Source: an uncultured Christensenellaceae bacterium (GTDB taxonomy: Bacteria; Bacillota; Clostridia; Christensenellales; Borkfalkiaceae). From it: 64,000 nucleotides of DNA. Location of the stretch: NCBI GenBank assembly GCA_910586655.1, contig CAJUIR010000003.1, positions 1 through 64,000 of the forward strand, given 5' to 3'. A model generated the notes under the pieces. It was not told the DNA's origin. It was given only the letters and a program-made list of their open reading frames with translations, and made no database searches. The first letter of the stretch is position 1. Each line of letters begins with the position of its first letter. The position numbers were made by a program, and so were the translations under genes. Below, in pieces: positions 33,317 to 41,979 of this stretch.

Positions 33317-33722
33317 AAACTGTTTCTTTTTTCGGGATCAGATCGGCAAGCGTATATCCCGACAGGAAATTCGTCACCGTTTCGTCGAGCGCGCGCCAAA
33401 TGGGGAGCGTCGGGCAACTTTCCGCATGGGGGCAGCGCGATTCCGTACCCGAACAGCCCGATACTTTCATATGGGTTTCCGCTTCGCTTAAAATTTCCGC
33501 AACGGTATAGGATTCGGGGTTGCGCGTCAGACGGTATCCGCCGTTCTTGCCGCGCGAGCCTTCTACAAATCCGGCTTTTACAAGCGCGCTCATAATCGAT
33601 TCGGCATATTTATGAGGAATCCCGTGAGCGACCGATACGCTTTTTAACGATCGGCATTCGGAACTTTTGGCGAGTTCCGCCATAATGTGCAGGGCGTAAC
33701 GCCCTTTGGTTGAAACGATCAT
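33315..33722 (-). CDS. iscR: Rrf2/IscR-family regulator
   Basis: 135 residues; winged-helix sensor of iron-sulfur status. Start ATG 33722 has GAGGAAGA upstream and overlaps the iscU stop (ATGA). The family pattern MIVSTKGRYALHIMAELA opens the protein. Three cysteines in SGCSGTESRCPHAESCP are spaced as in IscR (C-x5-C-x5-C), so it should carry a [2Fe-2S] cluster, unlike CymR. Last gene of iscS-iscU-iscR. Its likely target is the 10-bp inverted repeat over the operon promoter at 35371-35397. Confidence 0.9.
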   Translation of the reverse strand: MIVSTKGRYALHIMAELAKSSECRSLKSVSVAHGIPHKYAESIMSALVKAGFVEGSRGKNGGYRLTRNPESYTVAEILSEAETHMKVSGCSGTESRCPHAESCPTLPIWRALDETVTNFLSGYTLADLIPKKETV

Positions 33723-34144
33723 TCTTCCTCGCAGTGCGCGCAAGCCTGTTCGAGCGAAGGATCGAAAGGAAGACCGTTGCGCTTGTAATAATCGAGAATG
33801 GCGTTTTTGATTGCTTCTTCCGCCAAAACGGAGCAGTGCAGTTTGTGCGCGGGAAGTCCGTCGAGCGCTTCGGCAACCGCTTTGTTGGTCAGTTCCAATG
33901 CCTGCGATAACGGTTTGCCCTTAATCATCTCCGTCGCCATGGAACTGGAAGCGATCGCGCTGCCGCAGCCGAAAGTTTCGAATTTGACGTCGGCAATCGT
34001 ATCGTTTTCGATTTTTAAATAAATTTTCATAATGTCGCCGCATTTCGCGTTACCGACTTCACCAACGCCGTCCGCGTCTTCGATGACGCCGACGTTGCGC
34101 GGATTGCGGAAATGATCCATTACTTTTTCACTGTAAAGTGCCAT
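33719..34144 (-). CDS. iscU: Iron-sulfur scaffold protein IscU/NifU-like
   Basis: 141 residues; scaffold on which sulfur from the cysteine desulfurase and iron form a cluster. The three ligand cysteines are present in NAKCGDIMK, FGCGSAIASSS and KLHCSVLAEEAI. The C-terminus carries an extra ACAHCEEE motif found in the clostridial form. ATG 34144 lies 29 nt after iscS with an AGGAG site. Confidence 0.93.
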   Translation of the reverse strand: MALYSEKVMDHFRNPRNVGVIEDADGVGEVGNAKCGDIMKIYLKIENDTIADVKFETFGCGSAIASSSMATEMIKGKPLSQALELTNKAVAEALDGLPAHKLHCSVLAEEAIKNAILDYYKRNGLPFDPSLEQACAHCEEE

Positions 34145-34172
34145 ATTTTTTTCTCCTGAAAGTTCGGTCTTT

Positions 34173-35360
34173 TTATAAAATAAAACTGCGTTTTCCGTTT
34201 TGTAAATCGCGCCACACGGGGGAAAAACTGCGAATTTTTTCCACTGCTTCGGGGACGACTTTTAACAGATAGTCGATCTCTTCTTCGGTGTTTTCTTCGT
34301 TGAGCGTCAAACGAAGCGAACCGTGCGCGACGTCGTGAACGCGTCCGATCGCAAGCAGGACGTGCGAAGGATCCAATGACCCCGATGTGCATGCCGATCC
34401 GGAGGAAGCGGATACGCCCATGTCGCTTAAATACAGCAATAAGCCCTCTCCTTCGATTCCCTCGAAGCAAAAACTTGCATTGCCCGCAAGCCGTTTTATA
34501 CGGTCGCCGTTCAGCGCGGAATGAGGGATTTTCAAAAGACCTTCGATCAGTTTCTCGCGCAGAGCAGTCACTTTTGCGGTCGCTTGATCGAGATGGAGAA
34601 GCGATTCTTTGAGGGCAGTTGCCATTGCGGCGACAGCGGGTAAATTTTCGGTTCCCGCCCGTTTGCCGCGCTCCTGTGCGCCGCCTTCCACAAGGGGGAA
34701 CAAGGGCGCGCCCTTTTTGACATACAGTGCGCCGACGCCGCGAGGACCGCCGAATTTGTGCGCCGAAAGCGCAAGATAGTCTGCATTCAGCGCGGTTACA
34801 TCAACGGAGATATGCCCTACGGCTTGCACCGCGTCGGTATGGAACAGTACGCCTTTGGATTTACAGATTGCGCCGATTTCTCTGACGGGCTGAATGGTCC
34901 CGATTTCGTTGTTTGCGAGCATGACCGAAACAAGACAGGTGTTTTCGTCGATTGCCTGTTCTAAAGCAGACATGTTCACAATGCCGTTCGGATCGACGGG
35001 CGCAAGCACGATCTCGAAACCTTCCGATTTCAGCCGATCGAGCGCATGAAGTACGGCATGATGTTCAATCGCGGTGGATACGATTTTTTTCTTTCCTTTT
35101 TTCGCGCCGAACATCGCCGCGCTGAATATGGCTTGATTGTCTGCTTCGCTTCCGCCCGAAGTGAATATGATTTCGCGTGCTTCCGCGCCGATCATGTTCG
35201 CAATGCGCGCGCGGCTTTCTTCCAGAACTTCCTTGGCGGCTTGTCCCGCTTCGTGCAAACTGGAAGGATTGCCGTAATACTCTTTCGCCGTAGAAATATA
35301 AGTTTGAAGCGCGGCAGGACGCATTTTCGCCGTCGCCGCATTGTCGGCATAAACTTGCAT
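34173..35360 (-). CDS. iscS: Cysteine desulfurase
   Basis: 395 residues from ATG 35360 (GGAGAAAT upstream); a longer open frame to 35441 would run through the promoter. PLP enzyme that takes sulfur from cysteine for cluster assembly. Visible motifs: YADNAATAKMRPA at the start, GSEADNQAIF, the PLP lysine in LSAHKFGGPRGVGAL, and the catalytic Cys loop in SASSGSACTSG near 325. First gene of the isc operon, with a consensus promoter covered by a palindrome. Confidence 0.94.
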   Translation of the reverse strand: MQVYADNAATAKMRPAALQTYISTAKEYYGNPSSLHEAGQAAKEVLEESRARIANMIGAEAREIIFTSGGSEADNQAIFSAAMFGAKKGKKKIVSTAIEHHAVLHALDRLKSEGFEIVLAPVDPNGIVNMSALEQAIDENTCLVSVMLANNEIGTIQPVREIGAICKSKGVLFHTDAVQAVGHISVDVTALNADYLALSAHKFGGPRGVGALYVKKGAPLFPLVEGGAQERGKRAGTENLPAVAAMATALKESLLHLDQATAKVTALREKLIEGLLKIPHSALNGDRIKRLAGNASFCFEGIEGEGLLLYLSDMGVSASSGSACTSGSLDPSHVLLAIGRVHDVAHGSLRLTLNEENTEEEIDYLLKVVPEAVEKIRSFSPVWRDLQNGKRSFIL

Positions 35361-35370
35361 GATTTCTCCG

Positions 35371-35422
35371 TAATTCCTATTTATTCGATAGGAATTATAG
35401 CGCGCCTCAACCGTTCTGTCAA
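35371..35422 (-). promoter_or_regulatory. isc operon promoter with Rrf2-type operator
   Basis: On the minus strand, TTGACA (35422..35417), 17 bp, TATAAT (35399..35394). The inverted repeat TAATTCCTAT-N7-ATAGGAATTA (35371-35397) overlaps the -10 and the start point. Its size and place fit repression by the operon's own IscR-type regulator. Confidence 0.75.
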
Positions 35423-35533
35423 GCATTTGCGAACAACTCACTCGAAAAAACGAAAGAATACGGCGTTCATTCCCGATTCGATTTGAAAAAGCACATTAAA
35501 ATGAAAGCAGAAATATAAAAAAGGTTTGGGAAC

Positions 35534-35560
35534 TAAAAAACACTCCCGATGGGGGAGTGT
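35534..35560 (-). terminator. Terminator of rpsF-ssb-rpsR
   Basis: On the minus strand, ACACTCCC, short loop, GGGAGTGT, then TTTTTT. Confidence 0.9.
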
Positions 35561-35576
35561 CTTGAAATCGGTAAGA

Positions 35577-35909
35577 TCAGTCTGCTTTGAAAGGGATCAA
35601 AGCCGCAACTCTCGCGCGTTTGATCGCAACGGCAACTTCTCTCTGGTGCTTTGCGCAAGTACCCGTCATTCTGCGGGGAAGAATTTTTCCGCCTTCGCTG
35701 ATGAACTTTTTGAGTTTTGCAACGTCTTTGTAATCGATCGTCGATTTTTCCTGGCAGAAAAGGCAAACTTTCTTATAGTTCTGCTTTTTGTAATTCTTTT
35801 TCGCAGGTCTGCCTTCGCGGGGTTCTTTCACTTCCTTATTTTCTTCCCGAGTTTCGGCTGCCGCAGGAGCAGCGGTTTCCGCCTCGGGCTGCATGATTTC
35901 TTCTTCCAT
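35577..35909 (-). CDS. rpsR: Ribosomal protein S18
   Basis: 110 residues; small-subunit protein that binds 16S rRNA with S6. The S18 core is clear from KKVCLFCQEKSTIDYKDV to KRARVAALIPF, including RRMTGTCAKHQREVAVAIKRAR. The cysteines in KVCLFC and GTCAKH suggest a zinc-binding form. About 40 residues of acidic, Ala/Glu-rich sequence extend the N-terminus beyond the usual 75-80 residue protein. Third gene of the classical rpsF-ssb-rpsR operon. Confidence 0.97.
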   Translation of the reverse strand: MEEEIMQPEAETAAPAAAETREENKEVKEPREGRPAKKNYKKQNYKKVCLFCQEKSTIDYKDVAKLKKFISEGGKILPRRMTGTCAKHQREVAVAIKRARVAALIPFKAD

Positions 35910-35941
35910 GATGTCTCCTTGAATAATGATGTGTGTCCGGA

Positions 35942-36376
35942 TCAGAACGGAATATCGCCGTCGTCATCGAACGATTCGAGCGTCGGTTTCTTTTTGGCAG
36001 GCGCAGCGCTCCGTTCGGAAGGAGCGGGGGAATCGTAAAAATCGTCTCCCGAGTTTGCGTTTTTCTGCGTTAAGAATTCCACGTCCTGCGCGATAATGTC
36101 TACCGCGTTGCGTTTTACGCCTTGGTTGTCTTCGTAATTGCGGATCTGTACGCTGCCCGAAACGGCAACTTTGCTGCCTTTCTTGGTATAACGCGCAATA
36201 TTTTCCGCTAATCCGCGCCATGCGGTCACGTTGAAAAAGTCGGTCTGTCTTTCACCGTCTGCCGAAGTGTAGGAGCGGTTCACCGCGATTGCGAAGTGGC
36301 AAACGTTCACGCCGCCCGAAGTTTCGGTCAGTTCGGGATCGCGCGTTAAATTGCCGATCAAAAACACTTTGTTCAT
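35942..36376 (-). CDS. ssb: Single-stranded DNA-binding protein
   Basis: 144 residues; coats single-stranded DNA in replication and repair. OB-fold start MNKVFLIGNLTRDPELTE and core VTAWRGLAENIARYTKKGSKV are canonical. A disordered linker ends in the acidic tip DDDGDIPF, which recruits partner proteins. It lies between rpsF and rpsR as in most Firmicutes; rpsF ends 1 nt before the ssb start. Confidence 0.97.
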   Translation of the reverse strand: MNKVFLIGNLTRDPELTETSGGVNVCHFAIAVNRSYTSADGERQTDFFNVTAWRGLAENIARYTKKGSKVAVSGSVQIRNYEDNQGVKRNAVDIIAQDVEFLTQKNANSGDDFYDSPAPSERSAAPAKKKPTLESFDDDGDIPF

Positions 36377-36377
36377 T

Positions 36378-36668
36378 TTAGTTCTCCTTCACTTTCGTGA
36401 TCATGCGCCGCATCAAGTCGCCCGAAATTCCGGCTACGCGGTCAAGTTCTTTGACTACGTCTCCGTTTCCGTTGAACGTCATGAGCGCATAAAACGCTTC
36501 TTGCTTGAATGCGATGGGATAAGCCGTTTTCTTTGCGCCCCATTTATCGGTGCTCTCGACGGTTCCGCCCAAAGAAGTTACGATATCGGCGTACTTTTTG
36601 AGTTCAGCCTCTCTCGCTTCTTCTTCCATGTCGCTTTTCAGCAGAATCAGCATTTCATACTTCTGCAT
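36378..36668 (-). CDS. rpsF: Ribosomal protein S6
   Basis: 96 residues from ATG 36668, chosen for the perfect GAGGTG site 7 nt upstream; the open frame continues to 36758 but crosses the promoter. The family pattern KYEMLILLKSDMEEE and WGAKKTAYPI are visible. First gene of rpsF-ssb-rpsR. A stem-loop in its leader is a candidate S6:S18 feedback site. Confidence 0.95.
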   Translation of the reverse strand: MQKYEMLILLKSDMEEEAREAELKKYADIVTSLGGTVESTDKWGAKKTAYPIAFKQEAFYALMTFNGNGDVVKELDRVAGISGDLMRRMITKVKEN

Positions 36669-36685
36669 ACTTTTCACCTCCCGGT

Positions 36686-36717
36686 CTTTACGGCATACCT
36701 GACGGTATGCAAGGTAT
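36686..36717 (-). promoter_or_regulatory. Candidate S6:S18 autoregulatory leader hairpin
   Basis: Reading leftward, GCATACC-GTCA-GGTATGC, then CCGTAAAG and the ribosome site. A hairpin with CCG beside the stem, in an rpsF leader, matches the described S6:S18-binding element in outline. The fit was made by eye. Confidence 0.45.
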
Positions 36718-36729
36718 TTTGATTTTTTT

Positions 36730-36758
36730 ATTTTACAATATTTTTTTGGGTAAGTCAA
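36730..36758 (-). promoter_or_regulatory. Promoter of rpsF-ssb-rpsR
   Basis: On the minus strand, TTGACT (36758..36753), 17 bp, TAAAAT (36735..36730). Confidence 0.75.
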
Positions 36759-36800
36759 CCGTTTTCTGCGTGTTTCGGAGATTTACGGAATTTTCGGCAG

Positions 36801-39269
36801 TTATGCTCCGATGAGCACGTTTTGTACGTATAAGATGAGATCGGTTACCGTGAGTTCGTTGAGGTTGTGCATTTCGCCGAACGAGATTTTTAATTCCGCG
36901 TAAGGGTTTTGCGAGATCAATCCGTGCAGGTAGTGGCTCCAAAGGGGCGTACTGTTGACGGCGTACGTCGCACCCGAGATCTTATCGTTGATCGTAAGGA
37001 TCGACGTATCCGTGTCGTCTCTGATGCCGATCAGTTCGCCGGCATCGTTTCTTTCTTCTCTGCCGAACAGCAAATACCACGAACCGTCCAGACAACGGTC
37101 AAGTTCCGTCTGTTTGACTCCGTTTTCAAAGAGATAGTAATGCGCGGTCAAACCGTTTTGATCGATTTCCGCCGTCGGATCGGCGGGAGAGTAATAGCGG
37201 GTTTCCGCTTCCGCCTGAAGTTCGACGTAATACGTTGTTTCTTCTTTGAAGACGCGGAAGACCTGATCCCCGATCACGATGTCGCCCGAACTGTTTACCG
37301 TCGCGTCGGGATATTCTTCGTATCCCGTAAGCATTTTTTCCAGATCGACGCGCCGATTTTCGCCGTTGATATAATAGTAACTGAAATCGTCTTGTAAGAT
37401 CGATTCGGGCGGCTCGGGAAGCGGCGTTACCGTGTTTGCCAAATCGTCGACTTCGCCCCAGGTATAGACGGGCGTTAACGTCTTGCGGATCGGAACGTAA
37501 TAATATGCGACCGTAGTATTTCCCGATTTTTTCGTACCCGTTTGCACGTCTTCTTCCCTGACGTTTTCGCCGCTTTCTTTGAGGAAGTAGCCCAAGGAGA
37601 CGGGCGTATTCCCGTAATAATATTCGCACCGGATCTCTTCGTCCGCTTGCAATGTGACGGACGCCGTTTTAGGCGTCAGTTCCGAAAGTTTTTCGCTGAT
37701 CGATTTGTTGGTTTCGTATGCTTTCACCACTTCGAGATATCTGCCCGTCGTAATGGGGGAGGCGCCCGTCTTGTCGCTTTCGGGAATATCGTTGTAAGCC
37801 TGCACCATTTTTTCCATGGAGTAGTAGGTATACATTCCGTCGTCGAACACGTCTGCTACCGTAATGTGTTCGATGTCGTTGGCAAGCGAAAGCAACGTGC
37901 TGTTTTTCAGATTTTTAAGGAGTTTGTTGTTAGCAAGTTCTTCCGCGTCCAACATTTTGCTGAGCGGCAGCGTATCGAGCGTCGCACTGAATTCCCCGAG
38001 GCGGGTGTCTTGCAGGGAACGCAATATCTGCGCGGAGTTCTCGTCGATTTCGAGTACGTCGCAGAGCCGAAGAGTGTTGACCTTGTTCTGGTCGGAGAGA
38101 TCGCTGATTCTCCAATCGGAAAGGGCGTTCATCAGTGCGGAGCCGCCCGTGTTGCCGATGATCTGACCGATTTTCAGACGCTCGATCTTGTTCTGGTTGG
38201 ACAGATCGGTGACCGTCCAATTCTTTACGGCGAGCAGGAAAGAGGAGGGATTGTCTCCGAGGCTCACGATGTCGCCGATGGTTGCGCCGCCGAATAAGTC
38301 CGCGTCCTGTTGGGTCAGATCGCCGATCGTCCGTTTGCTGTAACCGTTCAGCATGGTAACAACGCCGTCTTCGTCCACGGTATAGCGGTCAGACGAGCCG
38401 TATGCAAGATATCTGAGCGCGGAATCGGAGTTTCCGTCCGTTTTTAACAGCGCTTCGATTTCTACTCCCTTCATAAGGGTGTTGCTTTTATCCGTGAATT
38501 CTTTGACGGTAATTTTGTGTAAGCCCGCTTCGGTTTCTTCAAAGCAAAGCGCGCGCATCAAAGCGTCGGTCGTATCTTCCGAAACGTTCATCATATCGGC
38601 AATCGCCATTGCCTGTATGACGTTTTCATTTAAGTAAGAACCTAAGTTGCTGAAAGGAACGCCTTTCAACGCCTCTTTATCTACGGTCATGCCCATTTGG
38701 GAAAATTGTTCGCAGAGCGGATCGAGCAGTTGATCGGCAAGCGAGGTGTATTTTCCGACGTTGCCCAACGTATTCAGTTTTCCCGCTTTATATTCGTTGG
38801 CTATTTCCACAATGAGATCCAATGCGGAAAGATCCGCGGCGTAATCCGTAAAAATCGAATTATAATCGAATCCCGCGATTTGCGAGAGATCCTTGAGTTT
38901 GGTTTGAGATCCCCCGATCGCGATCGCGCCGATCAGCGTGCCGAACGCGGCGAAAAATCCGATCACAAACGCGACGCAGACGGAAACGATGCGCGCAAAA
39001 TTATTGCGCGGAACGTAGCGGTAACGGGGCGCGATCTTGCCCTCTTTTACCAAAAGTTCTTCGTATTCGCGCTGTTGTTTTGCAAGCGCTTTGCGTTCCT
39101 TTTTCGTCAGTTTTTGCTTGCGCTGATTTTTATCTTTGCCGTCGTTGTTCTCCTCGTGCGGGGAGCGGGGAGCGGGAACAAGATCCGTCGAACGCTCGTA
39201 TCGTCCGTATTTTTCTTCGGAATCGTAATTCTTATGTATCGAATCGTTTTGTTCATCGTAATGTTTCAC
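36801..39269 (-). CDS. Large single-pass membrane protein with internal repeats, unknown
   Basis: 822 residues from GTG 39269 (AGGAGGTAAATTCG upstream). A charged cytoplasmic N-terminus of about 90 residues, rich in Lys and Glu, leads into one membrane helix (about 93-118, IVSVCVAFVIGFFAAFGTL). The rest is predicted extracellular. Between about 300 and 450 there are at least four degenerate repeats of 35-40 residues built on a DLSxQNKxxxLxxxxxIG pattern (DLTQQDADLFGGATIGDI, DLSNQNKIERLKIGQI, DLSDQNKVNTLRLCDV). The last ~250 residues are Tyr-rich beta-like sequence. Function not recognised; the repeats faintly recall AsmA-like envelope proteins. Confidence 0.7.
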   Translation of the reverse strand: MKHYDEQNDSIHKNYDSEEKYGRYERSTDLVPAPRSPHEENNDGKDKNQRKQKLTKKERKALAKQQREYEELLVKEGKIAPRYRYVPRNNFARIVSVCVAFVIGFFAAFGTLIGAIAIGGSQTKLKDLSQIAGFDYNSIFTDYAADLSALDLIVEIANEYKAGKLNTLGNVGKYTSLADQLLDPLCEQFSQMGMTVDKEALKGVPFSNLGSYLNENVIQAMAIADMMNVSEDTTDALMRALCFEETEAGLHKITVKEFTDKSNTLMKGVEIEALLKTDGNSDSALRYLAYGSSDRYTVDEDGVVTMLNGYSKRTIGDLTQQDADLFGGATIGDIVSLGDNPSSFLLAVKNWTVTDLSNQNKIERLKIGQIIGNTGGSALMNALSDWRISDLSDQNKVNTLRLCDVLEIDENSAQILRSLQDTRLGEFSATLDTLPLSKMLDAEELANNKLLKNLKNSTLLSLANDIEHITVADVFDDGMYTYYSMEKMVQAYNDIPESDKTGASPITTGRYLEVVKAYETNKSISEKLSELTPKTASVTLQADEEIRCEYYYGNTPVSLGYFLKESGENVREEDVQTGTKKSGNTTVAYYYVPIRKTLTPVYTWGEVDDLANTVTPLPEPPESILQDDFSYYYINGENRRVDLEKMLTGYEEYPDATVNSSGDIVIGDQVFRVFKEETTYYVELQAEAETRYYSPADPTAEIDQNGLTAHYYLFENGVKQTELDRCLDGSWYLLFGREERNDAGELIGIRDDTDTSILTINDKISGATYAVNSTPLWSHYLHGLISQNPYAELKISFGEMHNLNELTVTDLILYVQNVLIGA

Positions 39270-39369
39270 CGAATTTACCTCCTGAGCCGAAGAAGTGTTT
39301 TTGCAATCAGAATTATATTATAAAAGACAGAAAAAAGCAAGTGATTTCATCGAGAGGACAAGAGGGAGA

Positions 39370-40539
39370 TCACTCTTCTCCGTCGCCGAGAGCAGGGGAG
39401 GATGCGTCGCCGAGGCGGAATCCGTTCAGTTTCCGTCCGATGCTGTTGGTGCGTTTTTCCGCACTCTCCACGCTGTCCTGTGCTTCCTGCAATTTGCGGC
39501 GCGTTTTTTCGAGCAGTTCCGAAAATTTTGCAAAGTCCGACCGGAAGGAATCCAGCATGGCTTTCAGTTCTCCCGAACGCCGTTCGATCGCCGCCGTACG
39601 GAAGCCCGTTTGCAGGGTGGAGAGCAACGCGCCGAGGTTGGTAGGACCGCATACGATGACGCGTCTCGCGCGCAGAAAATCGGAAAGTCCGCTTATGCGC
39701 GTCACTTCCGCGTATAGTCCTTCGGAAGGCAGAAACATTAACGCGAAATCGGTAGTTGCAGGCGGAAGAATATATTTTTTGGCAATGGACTCTGCTTGCA
39801 GTTTTACGGCGCGTTCCAAATTCTTTCTCGCGCGTTCCTCGTTTTCTTTGTCGCCGCGCTCCGAGGCTTCGACCAACCGTTCAAATTCTTCCACAGGGAA
39901 TTTGCTGTCGATGGGAAGATACACCCGCTCTCCGTCGCGCGCGGGGAGAAGTACGGCAAAATCCACGAGCGAGTTATCGAGCGGATTGACTTTCACGCTG
40001 CTTTGGTACTGTTCGGGCGCGAGCATCTGTTCGAGCAGCGTATTTAATTGTGCCTCGCCCCAGGTGCCGCGCAGTTTTACGTTGGTAAACACGCGCTTGA
40101 TGTCGGCGACGTTTCCGGAGAGAGATTTCATTTCGCCCACGCTTTCGTACATGCGTTCCAGCCGTTCGGAAATGCGGGTAAAACTGTCGGAAAGTTTTCC
40201 GTCGATCGAATGGGTGAGTTTTTCGTCCACCGTGCGGCGGATGCGTTCTAAGTTCTGCGCGTTCGCGTCCACAATATATTTCATGTCGTCGGTCAAACGG
40301 TTCTGGATATTGACGAGCCGCTGTTCCGTCGCCCGCGCGGAATTTTCGGCGGAACGGGTGAAATAGTCGGTAAGGCTGCCCAGCGTATCCGTTTTTTCTT
40401 CCAGCCGCCGCAGGGTTTCCATTACGTTCCGATCGGTTTCCCCGCCGTGTTCGCGGTTTTTTTTGAACAAAAGAAAGATCAGAAGCGCGATGCCGACGAG
40501 ATCGAGTACGAGAGAGACGATAATCAGAGTTTCAGACAT
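39370..40539 (-). CDS. rmuC: DNA recombination protein RmuC
   Basis: 389 residues; RmuC-family proteins limit DNA inversions and are predicted to contain a restriction-nuclease fold. One N-terminal membrane helix (about 5-24) precedes a long coiled coil (about 35-150). The RmuC core follows, with LRGTWGEAQLNTLLEQML, LLPARDGERVYLPIDSKFP and FLPSEGLYAEV. A second coiled coil lies near the end. The start overlaps the end of cca by 8 nt, so the two are co-transcribed. Confidence 0.92.
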   Translation of the reverse strand: MSETLIIVSLVLDLVGIALLIFLLFKKNREHGGETDRNVMETLRRLEEKTDTLGSLTDYFTRSAENSARATEQRLVNIQNRLTDDMKYIVDANAQNLERIRRTVDEKLTHSIDGKLSDSFTRISERLERMYESVGEMKSLSGNVADIKRVFTNVKLRGTWGEAQLNTLLEQMLAPEQYQSSVKVNPLDNSLVDFAVLLPARDGERVYLPIDSKFPVEEFERLVEASERGDKENEERARKNLERAVKLQAESIAKKYILPPATTDFALMFLPSEGLYAEVTRISGLSDFLRARRVIVCGPTNLGALLSTLQTGFRTAAIERRSGELKAMLDSFRSDFAKFSELLEKTRRKLQEAQDSVESAEKRTNSIGRKLNGFRLGDASSPALGDGEE

Positions 40540-41896
40540 GAGATAACGCGTCCTTGTAAATATTTTTCAAATGCGTCAAAAGCGTTTGGGGCTGATTCCT
40601 GCGCCCGTCCGCCGAGGAATATAGCAGCAGTTCGTGAAGCGCCGTGCCGATTTGTTCTGGAGCAAGTCCGAGTTCGAGAAGATCTGCGCCGTTGAGCGCC
40701 AGTTCTTTCACGGTAAAGGGCGCGCCTTCTTTGCTCATGCGGTTTTCGATCTCCCGCCATTTTTTTACGGAAGGGGCTGTGGCGAGATCGTCTTTGCAGG
40801 CGGAATAATCAGCCTGTCTGAGCGCGAGCAGTTTTTCAAGCAACGGATGAAAGGTTACAATCTCCGCCCGCACCTTGTTTTCTTTCATGCACAGGTCGTA
40901 ATCCCGCATGTGAAGGCGGACGAGTTCAGAAGTTTCTTCCTGTAATTTTTTGGGTGCTTTCAGACGGGACAGGATCTCTCTTGCGATGCGGGCGCCTTCT
41001 TCGGCATGCAGGTGGTATTTCCCGTCTCGCAGCATGCAAAAGGGTTTTCCCACGTCGTGCAGCAGCGCGGCAAAGCGGATCTGAGGTTGCGCGTATTTCA
41101 CGCACCGCAGGGAATGTTCGAGTACGTCGTGATCGTGAAAGTCGCTGCGCTGTTTCATCCCGTCGCCGAGGGCAAGTTCGGGCAGGATTTCTCCGAGTAC
41201 GCCCGTTTTCCGCAGAATGCCGAGCCCGCGGTAGGGCGCGTCTGCGTCCCGATGTTTTTGGTCGGCGTGCAGAATCAGCGTCAGTTCTTTAAAAATGCGT
41301 TCGGGCGCGATGTCGCGGATGAGCGCGCGGTGCTCCGAAGCCCCCGCAAGCGCTTCTTCGTCGGGAGAAAATCCGAGTTCCGCGGAGAGCCTTGCAAGCC
41401 GCATGAGCCGCAGTCCGTCCTCGCCGAAGACTTTTTTTGCAGGCATCACCGTGCGCAACGTTTTCCGTTCGATGTCGCGCATTCCGCCGAGCGGGTCGCA
41501 GAACGTTCGGGCTTTTACGTCGTAATAAACCGCGTTCGCGCAAAAATCCCGTCGGCGTGCGTCGGTTTCGATGCAATCGGTAAAGGTGATCTCCGCAGGC
41601 GTGTGGACTCCGCGCACGTATTGATCGGAGCGGAAGCGCGTGAATTCGTATTCTTCGCCTGCGGCTTTCAGTTTCACCGTACCCGTGTTTCGATAAACGG
41701 ATTTAACGGTAAAGCCGCACGTTTGGGCGGCGGAAATCAATTCGTCTTCTGTTCCCGCCGCGGCAATGTCCCAGTCCGGTTTGGACAGAGGAAAACCGCA
41801 GAGAAAGTCTCTTACGCTTCCGCCCACCGCATAAAGCGGAAACGGGCATGCGTCTGCGAGCAGTTTTAAATTTTCTGGTACGGGTAATTTCATCAT
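40532..41896 (-). CDS. cca: tRNA nucleotidyltransferase / poly(A) polymerase family with HD domain
   Basis: 454 residues; adds or repairs the CCA end of tRNAs. Class II nucleotidyltransferase head: YAVGGSVRDFL, catalytic DWD in SKPDWDIAAAG, RRRDFCANAVYYD and the GEDGLRLMRLARL basic region. An HD-type domain follows (FAALLHDVGKPFC near 275). The three tRNA genes in this window already encode CCA, so the role is probably repair. No Shine-Dalgarno precedes ATG 41896. Transcribed from the left arm of a divergent promoter pair. Confidence 0.92.
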   Translation of the reverse strand: MMKLPVPENLKLLADACPFPLYAVGGSVRDFLCGFPLSKPDWDIAAAGTEDELISAAQTCGFTVKSVYRNTGTVKLKAAGEEYEFTRFRSDQYVRGVHTPAEITFTDCIETDARRRDFCANAVYYDVKARTFCDPLGGMRDIERKTLRTVMPAKKVFGEDGLRLMRLARLSAELGFSPDEEALAGASEHRALIRDIAPERIFKELTLILHADQKHRDADAPYRGLGILRKTGVLGEILPELALGDGMKQRSDFHDHDVLEHSLRCVKYAQPQIRFAALLHDVGKPFCMLRDGKYHLHAEEGARIAREILSRLKAPKKLQEETSELVRLHMRDYDLCMKENKVRAEIVTFHPLLEKLLALRQADYSACKDDLATAPSVKKWREIENRMSKEGAPFTVKELALNGADLLELGLAPEQIGTALHELLLYSSADGRRNQPQTLLTHLKNIYKDALSHV

Positions 41897-41920
41897 CGTA
41901 ATTAAAAATTAAGTGAAAAC

Positions 41921-41972
41921 ATTATAACAGATTTCGAAAAAAATTGCAATTCCGGAAAAGTTCATGTATAAT
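41921..41972. promoter_or_regulatory. Divergent promoters sharing one -35 hexamer
   Basis: TTGCAA at 41944-41949 is its own reverse complement. Rightward, it is 17 bp from TATAAT (41967-41972) for the PAS-PP2C gene. Leftward, it is 17 bp from TATAAT (41926..41921) for cca. Both promoters are near consensus and would compete for the same hexamer. Confidence 0.7.
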
Positions 41973-41979
41973 GAGAGCG

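Noticed and set aside
39080..40366. 428-codon rightward ORF
   Set aside because: Ser/Arg-rich frame antisense to rmuC and the neighbouring gene; no family features and no ribosome site.
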